Shown here piece by piece: positions 39,499-48,502 of a stretch of DNA of 64,000 bases. Every line of letters starts with the position of its first letter. Position 1 is the first letter of the stretch. The notes under the pieces are model-generated. The model made no database searches and was not told the origin of the DNA. It saw nothing but the letters and a program-made list of their open reading frames with translations. The DNA comes from Dendrolimus kikuchii (taxonomy: Eukaryota > Arthropoda > Insecta > Lepidoptera > Lasiocampidae), in NCBI GenBank assembly GCA_019925095.2, contig CM034394.1, forward strand, positions 23,484,272 to 23,548,271. The letters run 5' to 3'. A program made the translations under genes and the position numbers.

Positions 39499-41117
39499 TT
39501 ACAACGATCTAAGTATTTGGAGGAGGTACGCGTGATCCATTTCGATCACGAGTTGATCCCGGAGGGAGGGTTGTGTTGACTCTGAAACTTGCCTCAGTTT
39601 CCGAGCCAAGAGTTGGACCTCTTGCAGGTCGAAGGGCAAGTTCTTGGCGAATTTAGTCGCCAAAGCTAAGTCCTCCGCTATAGAGTGGTGGGCCGATGGC
39701 CCTGAAGGTCCCTTAGAAATGGGGGCGAGGGCGGGGGCGGGGGTGGCCGAGGGTAGGCCGGCCATAACTGGGGCACGCGTCCTTAGCGGAGGGAACGCTT
39801 CCGTCGTGGGAAGACCCGTCCAGTGGTTTACCACTGGGGGGGGGGGGCCGCCACGAATGCGGGTTTGTTCGGCACTTTTCTAGTGCCTTTTTGGGCATTG
39901 CCCTTTCCGACCTTACGTTTGGGTCGGGGGGCGGCAGGGCAGCCTCTGTAGTTAGCGGGGTGACCCGCTTGGCCGCAGAGGATGCAGCTCGGTGGCTCCG
40001 GGGAGTCCCGGGTGCGAGTGCACTCCGAGGTCCCGTGGTCGCCCAGGCACTTGACGCACCTGGGACGGGATTGACAATGTAGGGCAGAGTGCCCATAAAG
40101 TTGGCAGCGATGACACTGCCGCAGTGTATGTTTTTCGTGTGGACGTTCCACACGAAGGCCAGAGAGGCCACAGACCTTCTCAAGATCGAAGATCTTTTTC
40201 CCCTCTGGGGAGAGGTCGAGGACAACCAATACTAGGTTTAGAGGGGACTTTGTGGCGTCGCCTCTGTGCATACGGTGCACTTCGTGCACTGGTAGGGCTT
40301 GGGACTTAAGGTCCTCTAGAATATAGGAACTTTCAATTTCCTGAGGAAGTCCGCGGATTACAGCCCGAAGGCGTTTTTCTTCTGGCAGGGCGTAAGTGTA
40401 GTAACCGATTTTACGGTCACATAATAAAGTAGTTAGGGCGCGGTGGTCACTTGAAGACGTGACCATAACTTTGATGCCGTGTTGAGTATCACGGGCTTCT
40501 TTTATGGAGATTGCCTTACCTGGCAGTTCTTTAGCGAGTTGAAGCCAATGGGCTTTCTCGCGGATGGCCGGGGGTGGCGGCGGGCGTTGTGAAGGTGGCC
40601 CAGGGCGGCGGGAAGGTGCCGCTGTCGGTGTTGTGCCCGCTGTTGGGGCGGGGTGGGGGGGGACCTCCCTCTGGGTCTTACGTTTTTTAGTACGATTAAC
40701 GGTTATAAAACCGTCATCGTCTTCGCGGTCTAAGGGGATGTTCGCGGGAGGCGCGACATCCATAGGAGTAATTTCATCGGCCGGTGGAAGAGGGGCATCC
40801 CTGAGGTTTTGCGGACCTTCAGAGGATAAATCGATTTCTCGACGAGAATCGATTACGCGATGGATGGGCGAACGTGAACGCGATGTCGTCGAACTCGCAG
40901 AGCTCGAACGCGGTTTTGTCGATGCGGAACCGCGAGAAAACGAGGCGCGCGACTTTGGTGCCACACGATGGGCATCGTTGAGCGGGGGTGCGGGCGGCGG
41001 GCGCACTGGTAACGCGGCGGGTATGGATGCGGGGGGCGCGGGCGCTACGGCAGAGTGCAGGTGGACCGCGGTAAGCGCGGCGGCGGGGGTTGCGGGGTCC
41101 GGCTTCGGCGCTCGCAC
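39499..41117 (-). pseudogene. LINE ORF1 (zinc-knuckle nucleocapsid protein), frameshifted
   Basis: Two overlapping frames make one gag-like protein: 39828-41117 and 39499-39834, joined at a run of 12 G (C on the coding strand) at 39836-39847. The first frame has a Pro/Ala/Ser-rich N-terminal third, then EARDTQHGIKVMV and YILEDLKSQALPVHEVHRMH, then three zinc knuckles: CHRCQLYGHSALHC, CVKCLGDHGTSEC, CILCGQAGHPANYRGC. It ends APPPQW; the second frame supplies the expected tail (VNHWTGLPTTEAFPPL). The frame is open to about 41206, but the first in-frame ATG is ~118 codons inside, so the start is lost, truncated, or non-ATG. The homologue at 41733-43328 is uninterrupted. Confidence 0.85.
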
Positions 41118-41252
41118 CGTGCGGACGTGTCCGCACTCTGTGACGTCATTCTGGCTCGCCCACCCGATATTCGGTTTTTTCGGTCGATCAAGTATCGCAC
41201 ACTATTAGTAGGCTGGTCAATATATACACACTAGGTATATACACACAAGGTT

Positions 41253-41734
41253 GCGTCATCGCAATTTTCATTGCGCTCTGACGCGGGGTTGTTTCCACCC
41301 CACACCCGCGTAGTTCGTTTGCGCGAACCCTCGTGGTAATTTTAATTGTTTACTCAATTTTAATTACCACTAGGTCAGCTAGGGGATACCTAACGGTGTT
41401 AACGAACCTAGCTGGGGCGTGACCCGGGCGCCCGCCGGTTCCCCTTCAGGGAAACGGCAAACCCGGACGGGCGTGGAACCACCGGCACAGGGGGAGTACC
41501 CTTGCCGACCCCAGGCATCTCCAAATCCGTCCTAGGTGACCTCCTCCTTTTTTCCTATCTTTTGTGGTTCTGCCTACCCACAAAACAGTTAGGGACCCCT
41601 TTGCACAATAAGATCGGCAAAGGGGCTACAAGCTTAGGGCTCACCATAGGGCGCACCCCCCTGCCTTCACCCGGCAGGGGGACTAGGTCTTCACAATTTA
41701 CACATATCCCTCAGGCTGCTCCCGCCTGAGGGAT
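41253..41734 (+). promoter_or_regulatory. Structured 5' leader: array of about ten stem-loops
   Basis: Successive inverted repeats cover the leader: GCGTCA/TGACGC (41253-41284), GGGGT/ACCCC (41285-41301), GTTCG/CGAAC (41313-41328), GTGGTAAT/ATTACCAC (41333-41370), CAGCTAGG/CCTAGCTG (41376-41414), CGCCCGCCGGTT with two bulges (41429-41473), TTTTGTGG/CCACAAAA (41560-41585), CCCCTTTGC/GCAAAGGGG (41596-41625), CCCCCTGCC/GGCAGGGGG (41657-41681) and ATCCCTCAGGC/GCCTGAGGGAT (41706-41734). The last overlaps the ORF1 start codon. Function is unknown; translation control, an internal promoter or RNA packaging are possibilities. Confidence 0.7.
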
Positions 41735-43328
41735 GGCTACCCCAAAGGATTGGTGGGTTCAGACCCTCCGCTTGCTTGAGAGCCGCGACCCGACTCTCAA
41801 AACATGGTACTGCCAGGAGATGAAGGAATTTCTCCCCATGATGGAGATAATCCCTCCATCTCCGACAGCCACCGCGACCCCCGCGAAAGCCGCGTCTTCC
41901 GCGCCACCCCCCAAGGCCCCTAAGGCCGGATCGTCCAAGGCTCCTAAAGCCGCTGCCCCCGTGGCCCCTAAGGCCCCCGCGACCCCAATAGCCACTCAGG
42001 CTAAAACCCCAACGGCCACCTCGGCCACCCCTACCGCGGCCGCGCCCGCACCCACCCCCGCCCCCGCCATTACCGAATCTCCCACTGTCGCTTCAGCCGC
42101 GTCTGAAAGCGACATGGAGATCGACCCCTCCACCCAAACCGGTGACGATGATGACGGCTTCCAAGTCGTCACGAACCGGAAGGCCAAGAAGCGACTGCTT
42201 AACAGCTCGCCTCAAGGCCACGTTGACAAGGAGCCCAAACAGGCCAAAACCAAGGCCGACAGCCAGCCCCGCCGCGAACGGCTACCGCCCCCTCTGATAA
42301 TCAGAGATAAACATCTCTGGAGAGATGTACTCTCCTCTCTCCCCGCCCATAACATCGTGCTGAAAGAGGCACGTGACATCCAGCACGGCATTAAAGTCGT
42401 CCTTCAGACCCCGGCCGACCATCGCGCCCTTACCCGCATCTTAATTGACAGAAATGTCAATTACTACACTTACGCTCTCGAGGAAGAGAAGCGCCTCCGC
42501 GTTGTCGTACGCGGCCTGTCCCAGGAGCTTGAAACCTCCTACATCTTGGAGGACCTCCAAGCCCAAAACCTCCCTGTGCATGAGGTTCACCGCATGCACA
42601 AAGGTAACTCAGACCGGACACCATACAACATGGTGCTCGTTATCCTTGACCGTTCGGACCGAGGTAAGGCAATCTTCAACCTGAAGAGCGTCTGCGGTCT
42701 TACCAATCTCCGCTTCGAGCGGCCTTATAATAATCAGACCCCCCGGCAATGCCACCGCTGCCAGCTATATGGCCATTCGGCAAATCACTGCCACTCCCGC
42801 CCGAGATGCGTCAAGTGCCTCGGGGATCACGGGACCAGTGACTGCGCGCGAACTCGGGACTCCCCCGACCCTCCGGCCTGCATTCTCTGCGGACAAACCG
42901 GACACCCCGCTAACTACCGCGGGTGCCCGGCCGCCCCCAAATTCAAAAAGAACGCCAAGCGTTCTCCCCCAGCCCCCAAGGCCGCCCCCAAACGTCGGGC
43001 ATTCGTGCCTGCACCTCTCCCGGCGTTCAACGCTTGGACAGGTTTTCCCGCCCTGCCTACCCAGGCCAGAGCCCCGATGCCCCTTATGAGGCCCCAACCT
43101 CAACCTCAACCTCAACCCGCCACACTGCCGGCTCCCACAGGTGCTCCCTCCTCCATCTCGAGGGACCTCGCCCTGGTAACACAGTTTGCCAGGTCGCTGC
43201 CCTTCAACCTGGATGAGGTAACAACCTTAGCGAGGAAACTCGAAACCGCCACTACCTTAAAGGCTCGTCTGCGGCTCTTCATGGAGCACGGAACGCTGAT
43301 GAAGATCCTTTATGACGACACTCCCTAA
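41733..43328 (+). CDS. LINE ORF1: zinc-knuckle nucleocapsid-like protein
   Basis: 531 aa from an ATG placed inside a leader hairpin. The N-terminus MATPKDWWVQTLRLLESRDP is followed by a low-complexity Pro/Ala/Lys/Thr stretch (~45-130) and an acidic DDDDGFQVV segment. The central part (~190-330; LKEARDIQHGIKVVL, YILEDLQAQNLPVHEVHRMH) is the conserved region preceding the knuckles in jockey-type gags. Three zinc knuckles lie at ~337-400: CHRCQLYGHSANHC, CVKCLGDHGTSDC, CILCGQTGHPANYRGC. A Pro/Gln tract (QPQPQPQPQP) precedes a C-terminal Leu-rich segment. Expected role: binding and packaging element RNA and chaperoning target-primed reverse transcription. Stop codon is 12 bp before the ORF2 ATG, implying coupled or reinitiated translation. 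Confidence 0.92.
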   Translation: MATPKDWWVQTLRLLESRDPTLKTWYCQEMKEFLPMMEIIPPSPTATATPAKAASSAPPPKAPKAGSSKAPKAAAPVAPKAPATPIATQAKTPTATSATPTAAAPAPTPAPAITESPTVASAASESDMEIDPSTQTGDDDDGFQVVTNRKAKKRLLNSSPQGHVDKEPKQAKTKADSQPRRERLPPPLIIRDKHLWRDVLSSLPAHNIVLKEARDIQHGIKVVLQTPADHRALTRILIDRNVNYYTYALEEEKRLRVVVRGLSQELETSYILEDLQAQNLPVHEVHRMHKGNSDRTPYNMVLVILDRSDRGKAIFNLKSVCGLTNLRFERPYNNQTPRQCHRCQLYGHSANHCHSRPRCVKCLGDHGTSDCARTRDSPDPPACILCGQTGHPANYRGCPAAPKFKKNAKRSPPAPKAAPKRRAFVPAPLPAFNAWTGFPALPTQARAPMPLMRPQPQPQPQPATLPAPTGAPSSISRDLALVTQFARSLPFNLDEVTTLARKLETATTLKARLRLFMEHGTLMKILYDDTP

Positions 43329-43340
43329 TTTAACCTCCCA

Positions 43341-46223
43341 ATGGCTACCACAAGTAGGGAAAAACCCCGCTCATTGACTTTGGCTACATATAACGCCAAC
43401 GGACTTAGAAATCAGCGCGACTTGGTTCACGACTTCCTGGTCACCGATAACATAGACATTCTCTTAGTGCAAGAGACTTTCTTAAAGCCGAGTATTAGAG
43501 ATCCCCGAATCGCTAATTACAACCTGATCAGGCACGATAGGTTAACCTCCCATGGCGGAGGGACACTTATCTACTACAAGCGGTCCTTGCACTGCATCCC
43601 CATCGATACCCCCCCTCTAGAGGAACTAGAAGTCTCCGCATGCAAACTATCGATGACAGGCCATCAGCCCATCATCATAGTTTCAGCATACTTAAAATGT
43701 CAGAAGCCCATCCTGGAAGACGATCTCAACGCCCTATTTAGTCTGGGTCCCGCGGTTATAATAGCCGGGGACCTAAACTGTAAACATCCCTCTTGGAATT
43801 GTCCAATTGAAAATCCCAAAGGAAGGGAGCTTCTCCGCCTCTCGGACAGGCTCCTCTTTGGCATTTTAGCCCCCTTGACCCCCACCAGATACCCTGACAG
43901 ACCGGACGTACAACACCCGAGCGTTCTCGACATAGCGCTGCTGAAGGGAGTCTCCCTTCAGTTCCGCTCTATCGAAACACGGGATGACATTGACTCCGAC
44001 CACTTGCCGGTCGTACTTCAGTTAGGCCCCCCGACTGACTCGACGCCACCGACGAAACCCATCATAGATTGGGCCAAAGTCCGGGACTTGCTCGCAACGA
44101 CAAGCTCCCCGGACTTGGACCGGATCCCGGACCCGATTAACTCAGCCCAGGACAACGATGTTGCCATCGAAGCCCTCACCAGCCACCTCCAGAGCGTGGT
44201 ACGGGAGTCCACTCGGCAGGTACCTCTCGAGGACCACCGACTGCCACTCCCGGACGACGTCAGAGATCTGATGAGGGACAAGAGGGCAGCATTCAGAGCC
44301 TACGGCAGCTTCCCCTCCCCAGATAATAAAGCCCAATACAGGGCACTCCAACGCCAGGTCAGACTCCGTGTCCAGGAGGTCAGGAACCAACGTTGGGACC
44401 GACTGCTGGAGGAGATCTCCCCAACTCACCAGGCTTACTGGCAGCTGGCGAGATCTCTGAAAGCAGAAACCCTCTCGAGCATGCCACCCCTCGAGAGACC
44501 CGATAACACCAAAGCGTTTGATGACGACGAAAAGGCAGAATGTCTCGCCGAAAGTCTCGAGCTCCAATGCTCCCCCAATATTGCCAATAACGACCCGTCT
44601 CACCTATCGGAGGTAGACGCCGAGGTCGAATATCGGTCCTCCCTCCCGGCCGAAACCACACTCGAACCGGTCACGGTTGAGGAAGTACAGGATTTCATCA
44701 AAGCCCTAAAGCCCCGCAAGGCCCCAGGCAATGATGGAATCAGCCATAAACTTTTAAAAATCCTCCCCGCCCAACTTATCTTAATTATGGTAAGCATCTT
44801 CAATGCTGCCATAAATAATTGCCAATTTCCAAAGACCTGGAAAGAAGCGGAGGTCATCGGTATCCGCAAACCAGGCAAACCGGCCTCAAAGCCCTCTAGT
44901 TACCGCCCCATCAGTCTACTCAGCTCGCTGGGTAAACTGTATGAGCGAGTCCTTCTCACAAGACTGAGAGATTTTGCCTTCAGCAATAATCTCATCCCCC
45001 CTGAGCAGTTTGGCTTTAGAGCTAGACACTCTTGTCCACAACAAGTGCTCCGCATCACGGAGCACGTCCTCTCCCACTTTCAACGCAGCGGACAAAGATT
45101 CTGGCCGACAGGCGCAGTATTCTTCGACGTCGCCAAAGCCTTCGATAAGGTCTGGCACAACGGGCTGATATACAAGCTGTATCAACTCGGTGTGCCGGAC
45201 CGACTCGTACTCATTCTACGGGACTTCCTCAAAGACCGTAGATTCAGATTCCGAGTGGAGGGCACTAGATCCTCCTCTCATTCCATCTCAGCGGGAGTCC
45301 CTCAGGGCTCCGCGCTCTCCCCCTTACTTTTCTCGCTGTACACCAGCGACATGCCACGGCACCCCCATACCGAGCTAGCCCTATATGCGGATGACACCGC
45401 CATATTCATTAGCGACCCCAGCAGATACAGAATCTGCAGTCACCTCAACGCCGCCATCAAGGAACTAGGCGACTGGTTCCGTAGATGGAGGATTGAAGTG
45501 AACCCCGAGAAGAGCGCAGCCATCATGTTCTCTCGTCGCTCTCTCTCACCCAATACTCGCCCCACCAACCAACTTATGCCCATCAAGCTATACGACGGAG
45601 TTATCCCCTGGGTTAACGAAGTCAAATATCTTGGTGTGACTCTCGATAAAGGCTTGTACTTCCACAAGCACACCAGAGCGGCCGGGAACAGAGCATACTG
45701 GATCCTAGGCCGACTCTATCCGTTGATATGCAAGAAGAGTAAGATGAGCCTTAGAAATAAGGTGACTCTATACAAAACTTGCATCCGCCCCATCATGACC
45801 TATGCGAGTGTGGTCTTCGGCCACGCCAGCGAAACAAACATCTGGAGACTGCAAAGAATCCAGAATCATTTTATGCGTGCTGCAGTCGACGCCCCGCGCT
45901 ATATGCGGCTCGCCGACCTGCATCGCGATCTGGAGCTTCCCTCCATCAAAGATTATATAGTCACTCTATCGCGCAGATTCTTTGACCTCGCCCCCCATCA
46001 CCCGAACCCTCTGGTGACGGAAACGGTCAACTATAAACCCACACCGAACGCTCCCATGAGAAATCGTCGCCCTCGCAATGTACTCATTGACGAGCCCGAT
46101 AAAATCACCCGTCTCCTCGCGATCATGAACCCCCCGAGGCTCAGAACATCAGCCTGGCATAACAGACGCAGACAGAACAGACGCCGGAGAGCCCCCGGCT
46201 CGGATCCTCTTACACAAAGGTAA
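43341..46223 (+). CDS. LINE ORF2: AP-type endonuclease and reverse transcriptase (jockey-type)
   Basis: 960 aa from ATG (MATTSREKPRSLTLATYNAN). Endonuclease domain ~10-225: YNANGL (17-22), QETF (44-47), GDLN (143-146), DSDHLPV (218-224). Polymerase: FDVAKAFD (595-602), GVPQGSALSP (652-661), YADD (682-685), with PSSYRPISLLSSLGKLYERV (518-537) upstream. No RNase H. The C-terminus is Arg-rich. All catalytic residues are present and the frame is intact; together with the intact ORF1 this is the best candidate for a functional element here. Codons are much more GC-rich than the surrounding DNA, as usual for a recently inserted element. Homologous to the minus-strand ORF2 at 36540-39461. Confidence 0.93.
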   Translation: MATTSREKPRSLTLATYNANGLRNQRDLVHDFLVTDNIDILLVQETFLKPSIRDPRIANYNLIRHDRLTSHGGGTLIYYKRSLHCIPIDTPPLEELEVSACKLSMTGHQPIIIVSAYLKCQKPILEDDLNALFSLGPAVIIAGDLNCKHPSWNCPIENPKGRELLRLSDRLLFGILAPLTPTRYPDRPDVQHPSVLDIALLKGVSLQFRSIETRDDIDSDHLPVVLQLGPPTDSTPPTKPIIDWAKVRDLLATTSSPDLDRIPDPINSAQDNDVAIEALTSHLQSVVRESTRQVPLEDHRLPLPDDVRDLMRDKRAAFRAYGSFPSPDNKAQYRALQRQVRLRVQEVRNQRWDRLLEEISPTHQAYWQLARSLKAETLSSMPPLERPDNTKAFDDDEKAECLAESLELQCSPNIANNDPSHLSEVDAEVEYRSSLPAETTLEPVTVEEVQDFIKALKPRKAPGNDGISHKLLKILPAQLILIMVSIFNAAINNCQFPKTWKEAEVIGIRKPGKPASKPSSYRPISLLSSLGKLYERVLLTRLRDFAFSNNLIPPEQFGFRARHSCPQQVLRITEHVLSHFQRSGQRFWPTGAVFFDVAKAFDKVWHNGLIYKLYQLGVPDRLVLILRDFLKDRRFRFRVEGTRSSSHSISAGVPQGSALSPLLFSLYTSDMPRHPHTELALYADDTAIFISDPSRYRICSHLNAAIKELGDWFRRWRIEVNPEKSAAIMFSRRSLSPNTRPTNQLMPIKLYDGVIPWVNEVKYLGVTLDKGLYFHKHTRAAGNRAYWILGRLYPLICKKSKMSLRNKVTLYKTCIRPIMTYASVVFGHASETNIWRLQRIQNHFMRAAVDAPRYMRLADLHRDLELPSIKDYIVTLSRRFFDLAPHHPNPLVTETVNYKPTPNAPMRNRRPRNVLIDEPDKITRLLAIMNPPRLRTSAWHNRRRQNRRRRAPGSDPLTQR

Positions 46224-46284
46224 GACCCCACCAATCTCACACACTCAATACAGACACAAGTAGCCATACACGATTAGCATAGGC

Positions 46285-46334
46285 GTGTTGCTGGAGAGTT
46301 TCTTCCGCCGCTTCTTCTCCTCCAGCTATAACAC
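46285..46334 (+). promoter_or_regulatory. Conserved 3'-UTR stem-loop (subfamily 2)
   Basis: GTGTTGCTGGAG pairs with CTCCAGC + AACAC around TTTCTTCCGCCGCTTCTTCT. Compared with subfamily 1 (GCTGGGA/TCCCAGC), the two innermost pairs are changed on both sides, keeping pairing. The surrounding 3' UTR is largely different. Confidence 0.7.
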
Positions 46335-46638
46335 GTTGCGAAGCGGTAGTAACGATAGACTAGGATCGGCTCCGCCGGCGGAGTCGATAATTGGTCCCCA
46401 AAAAACAATCATTTCAGCCTGTTGGCTTAGCTCTTTCAGCCTTTAACGGCTAATTCCCAATATAGAGTCAATCCCCCGCAGCGGTCGAGCCGAGGTCGAA
46501 CCTCACAGGAGGTGCCTCCTCGAGCGTGCTGCTCCCGGGCCGAACGCCTCCGCTCCCACGGAGTCGTGAAGCCCCCAAAGTCCGGTATCGCTGAAACAGC
46601 CATCTGCGGCTATTCAGCTGGGTCCAGTTCCAAAAAAT

Positions 46639-46785
46639 TAAGGCTCCTGACATCACCTTCTGCTAGTACACGATCAATTTGATCATGGAAGTTGTGTCGT
46701 GGCCTTCCACGACTTCTGCATCCATCTACTTTTGCATTGTATATCTGTTTAGTCATTCTTTCATCATGCATTCTTTCCACATGCT
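46639..46785 (-). pseudogene. RTE-like retrotransposon fragment
   Basis: Reverse-oriented internal piece (AAGGCTCCTGACATCACCTT to ATTCTTTCCACATGCTCG). It lacks the (TATG)n 3' tail because the jockey 3' end abuts it at 46637. Confidence 0.8.
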
Positions 46786-47184
46786 CGTATGTAAATATAA
46801 CGGCGTAAATATGCGAATATTAGACTAGGATTAACATTTGAGCCATTTGAGGTGGAAATTTTGGATCCTTGTGAACCAAGTGCTCACAAACTATTTGAAA
46901 ACATAAAGAAATGGCTGGTCGAGGTTACATGTGATCAGAAGGCTGGAGTTTACCTCACTAAGCGTAGTTTATCGAAACACTGTTTTTCGTAAATTACAAA
47001 CAGGGTTTTTGCAATGAATTTACACTATGTGATGCTTTTTAATCAATACAATATAAGCCATATCTAAAGTTAGATAATGTAGAAAATGTTTTAAATTAAT
47101 AACCTAAAGACACAGTTTAACTAAAATTTTATACAAAAAAATAACTTATAAGAAGAACAAGGTATGAAAATGTGTTACTGTTTT
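46786..47184. other. AT-rich DNA, nothing identified
   Basis: No gene is supported. Confidence 0.4.
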
Positions 47185-47502
47185 TTTTATTTTTATTGCA
47201 GGACTTCAGCAGACTGGCAGACGGCCCACTTGATGAAAAGCGGTTACCATCGCCTATAGATATTTGCAACACCAAAGGTGCTACAAATGCGATGCTGCTC
47301 TTTTAAGGGACACTGGAACCTGGTCACTAATGCCGGAACACAACTCAATGTTGTTATGGCGACATACTTTAGACCAGGGGTGGTAGCCGTCCAGTCGGGC
47401 AAATGCCCTACCACCTGGCTGTGGGTTGTTCTGTCGCCTCTTACGACAGGCCGCCCGGCCGCAGGAAATTGTATTCTTTCTCCGTTCCTGCACGGATAGT
47501 GT
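47185..47502 (-). repeat. RepG copy, near full length
   Basis: TTTTATTTTTATTGCAGG, GCAGACTGGCAGACGGCCCA through TTCTCCGTTCCTGCACGGAT. A (TTG)n tract follows at 47530-47570. Confidence 0.8.
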
Positions 47503-47665
47503 TTTTATGTTGGTGTACAATAAAGAGTATTGTTGTTGTTGAGTTGTTTTTGTTGTTGTTGTTGTTGTTGTATACGTGTATACTGTCAATATCGAATACA
47601 TATGTAATCGGCTGCGGTCAAACATTCGTACAGAGTAGAGATTGTCGCCAAAGAATTATAAAATA

Positions 47666-47874
47666 CTAGCGGCCCGTCCTGCCTTCGCACGGGTGGATTT
47701 GGATTACATTATTGAAGTTTTAGTAAGTATCCCTAAATATAGCCTATGTTACTCAGGGATATTGTAGCATGCTAATGGTGAAAGAATTTTTGAAATCGGT
47801 CCAGTAGTTTTTGAGTTTATTCATTACAAACACACAAAAATACAAATCTTTCCTCTTTATAATATTAGTATAGA
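47666..47874 (-). mobile_element. Helitron family A copy
   Basis: Minus-strand 5' TCTATACTAATATTATAAAG after A and 3' GGGCCGCTAG followed by T. 209 bp. Confidence 0.85.
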
Positions 47875-48502
47875 TTTATAAAAGATAATTACTAACACAT
47901 CGCTGAAAGTTAAATATAAGCTTTTACTTCACCTATTCTCGTGATCTTCTTCCTAAGACAAAGACAATGAAAATTTATTTGTAAAATATGAGTAGATATG
48001 TGTCATAATAGCATAGTCGAAAAGCCTACTTTAAAAACTAAATATCTTTACAACATACATTCACTATGGTTTATAAAGCATTTTACTTGGCCTTCGCTTT
48101 GAAAATCGATGGACTTCTATGCAAACTATGTTAATAATAATAAATAAAATGGGTGTATCAATTACGTTAAAAGCTTAACGGAAATCAATATGGTTATAAA
48201 AATTCAAATAGTCAGAGTATCGAACCGACGACTGGTACTGCAGCTATCGCACGAGATTGGATCGGAGCTATTATTTAAATAGATGATTTTAACTCGTACG
48301 TGTTAATTACGCGGACTATGCCGCATATATGGCTTTGTTCGGATATACTGCCAGACGGGAATATTCGCCAACTGTTCACTGCGCAACGATGTAACACTAT
48401 CGGGTTACGAAATAGTGTTGTTTGTAACTACTTTTTTCATATCGCTATGTCAATGCAAAATATCCTTTCGATGATAATACAGCGTTTGTTTTAACAAGTA
48501 GA
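47875..48502. other. AT-rich DNA, nothing identified
   Basis: Short frames only. Confidence 0.4.

Larger units (their letters stand above)
36160..41206 (-). mobile_element. Jockey-type LINE, subfamily 1, near full length
   Basis: Contains ORF1 (39499-41117, one frameshift), ORF2 (36540-39461, intact) and a ~360-bp 3' UTR ending ACATAAAGTCAAGTCCAATA plus a T-run (A-tail) at 36161-36175. Truncated copies of the same subfamily lie at 13292-13682 and 18481-18928. ORF1 has no in-frame ATG at its 5' end and no leader resembling that of the plus-strand partner, so the 5' end is probably truncated near 41206. Flanking target duplication not found. Confidence 0.9.
41249..46637 (+). mobile_element. 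Jockey-type LINE, subfamily 2, apparently full length
   Basis: Structured leader, intact ORF1 (41733-43328), intact ORF2 (43341-46223) and a ~410-bp 3' UTR ending in CCAAAAAA near 46635. It is head to head with the subfamily 1 copy. An 11-bp direct repeat TATATACACAC occurs at 41221-41231 and 41236-41246 in the junction between them. At the 3' end it abuts an RTE fragment (TTAAGGCTCCTGAC), but the other half of that RTE is not found at the 5' side, so the target was rearranged or deleted. Confidence 0.9.

Noticed and set aside
40564..41208. 214-codon open frame on the plus strand
   Set aside because: Antisense shadow of the GC-rich, zinc-knuckle-encoding ORF1 on the minus strand; Gly/Arg-rich composition reflects reverse-complemented Pro/Ala codons.
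41733..46223. A virus or host retrogene
   Set aside because: Zinc-knuckle ORF1 plus AP-endonuclease/RT ORF2 without protease, integrase, RNase H, envelope or LTRs is a non-LTR retrotransposon.
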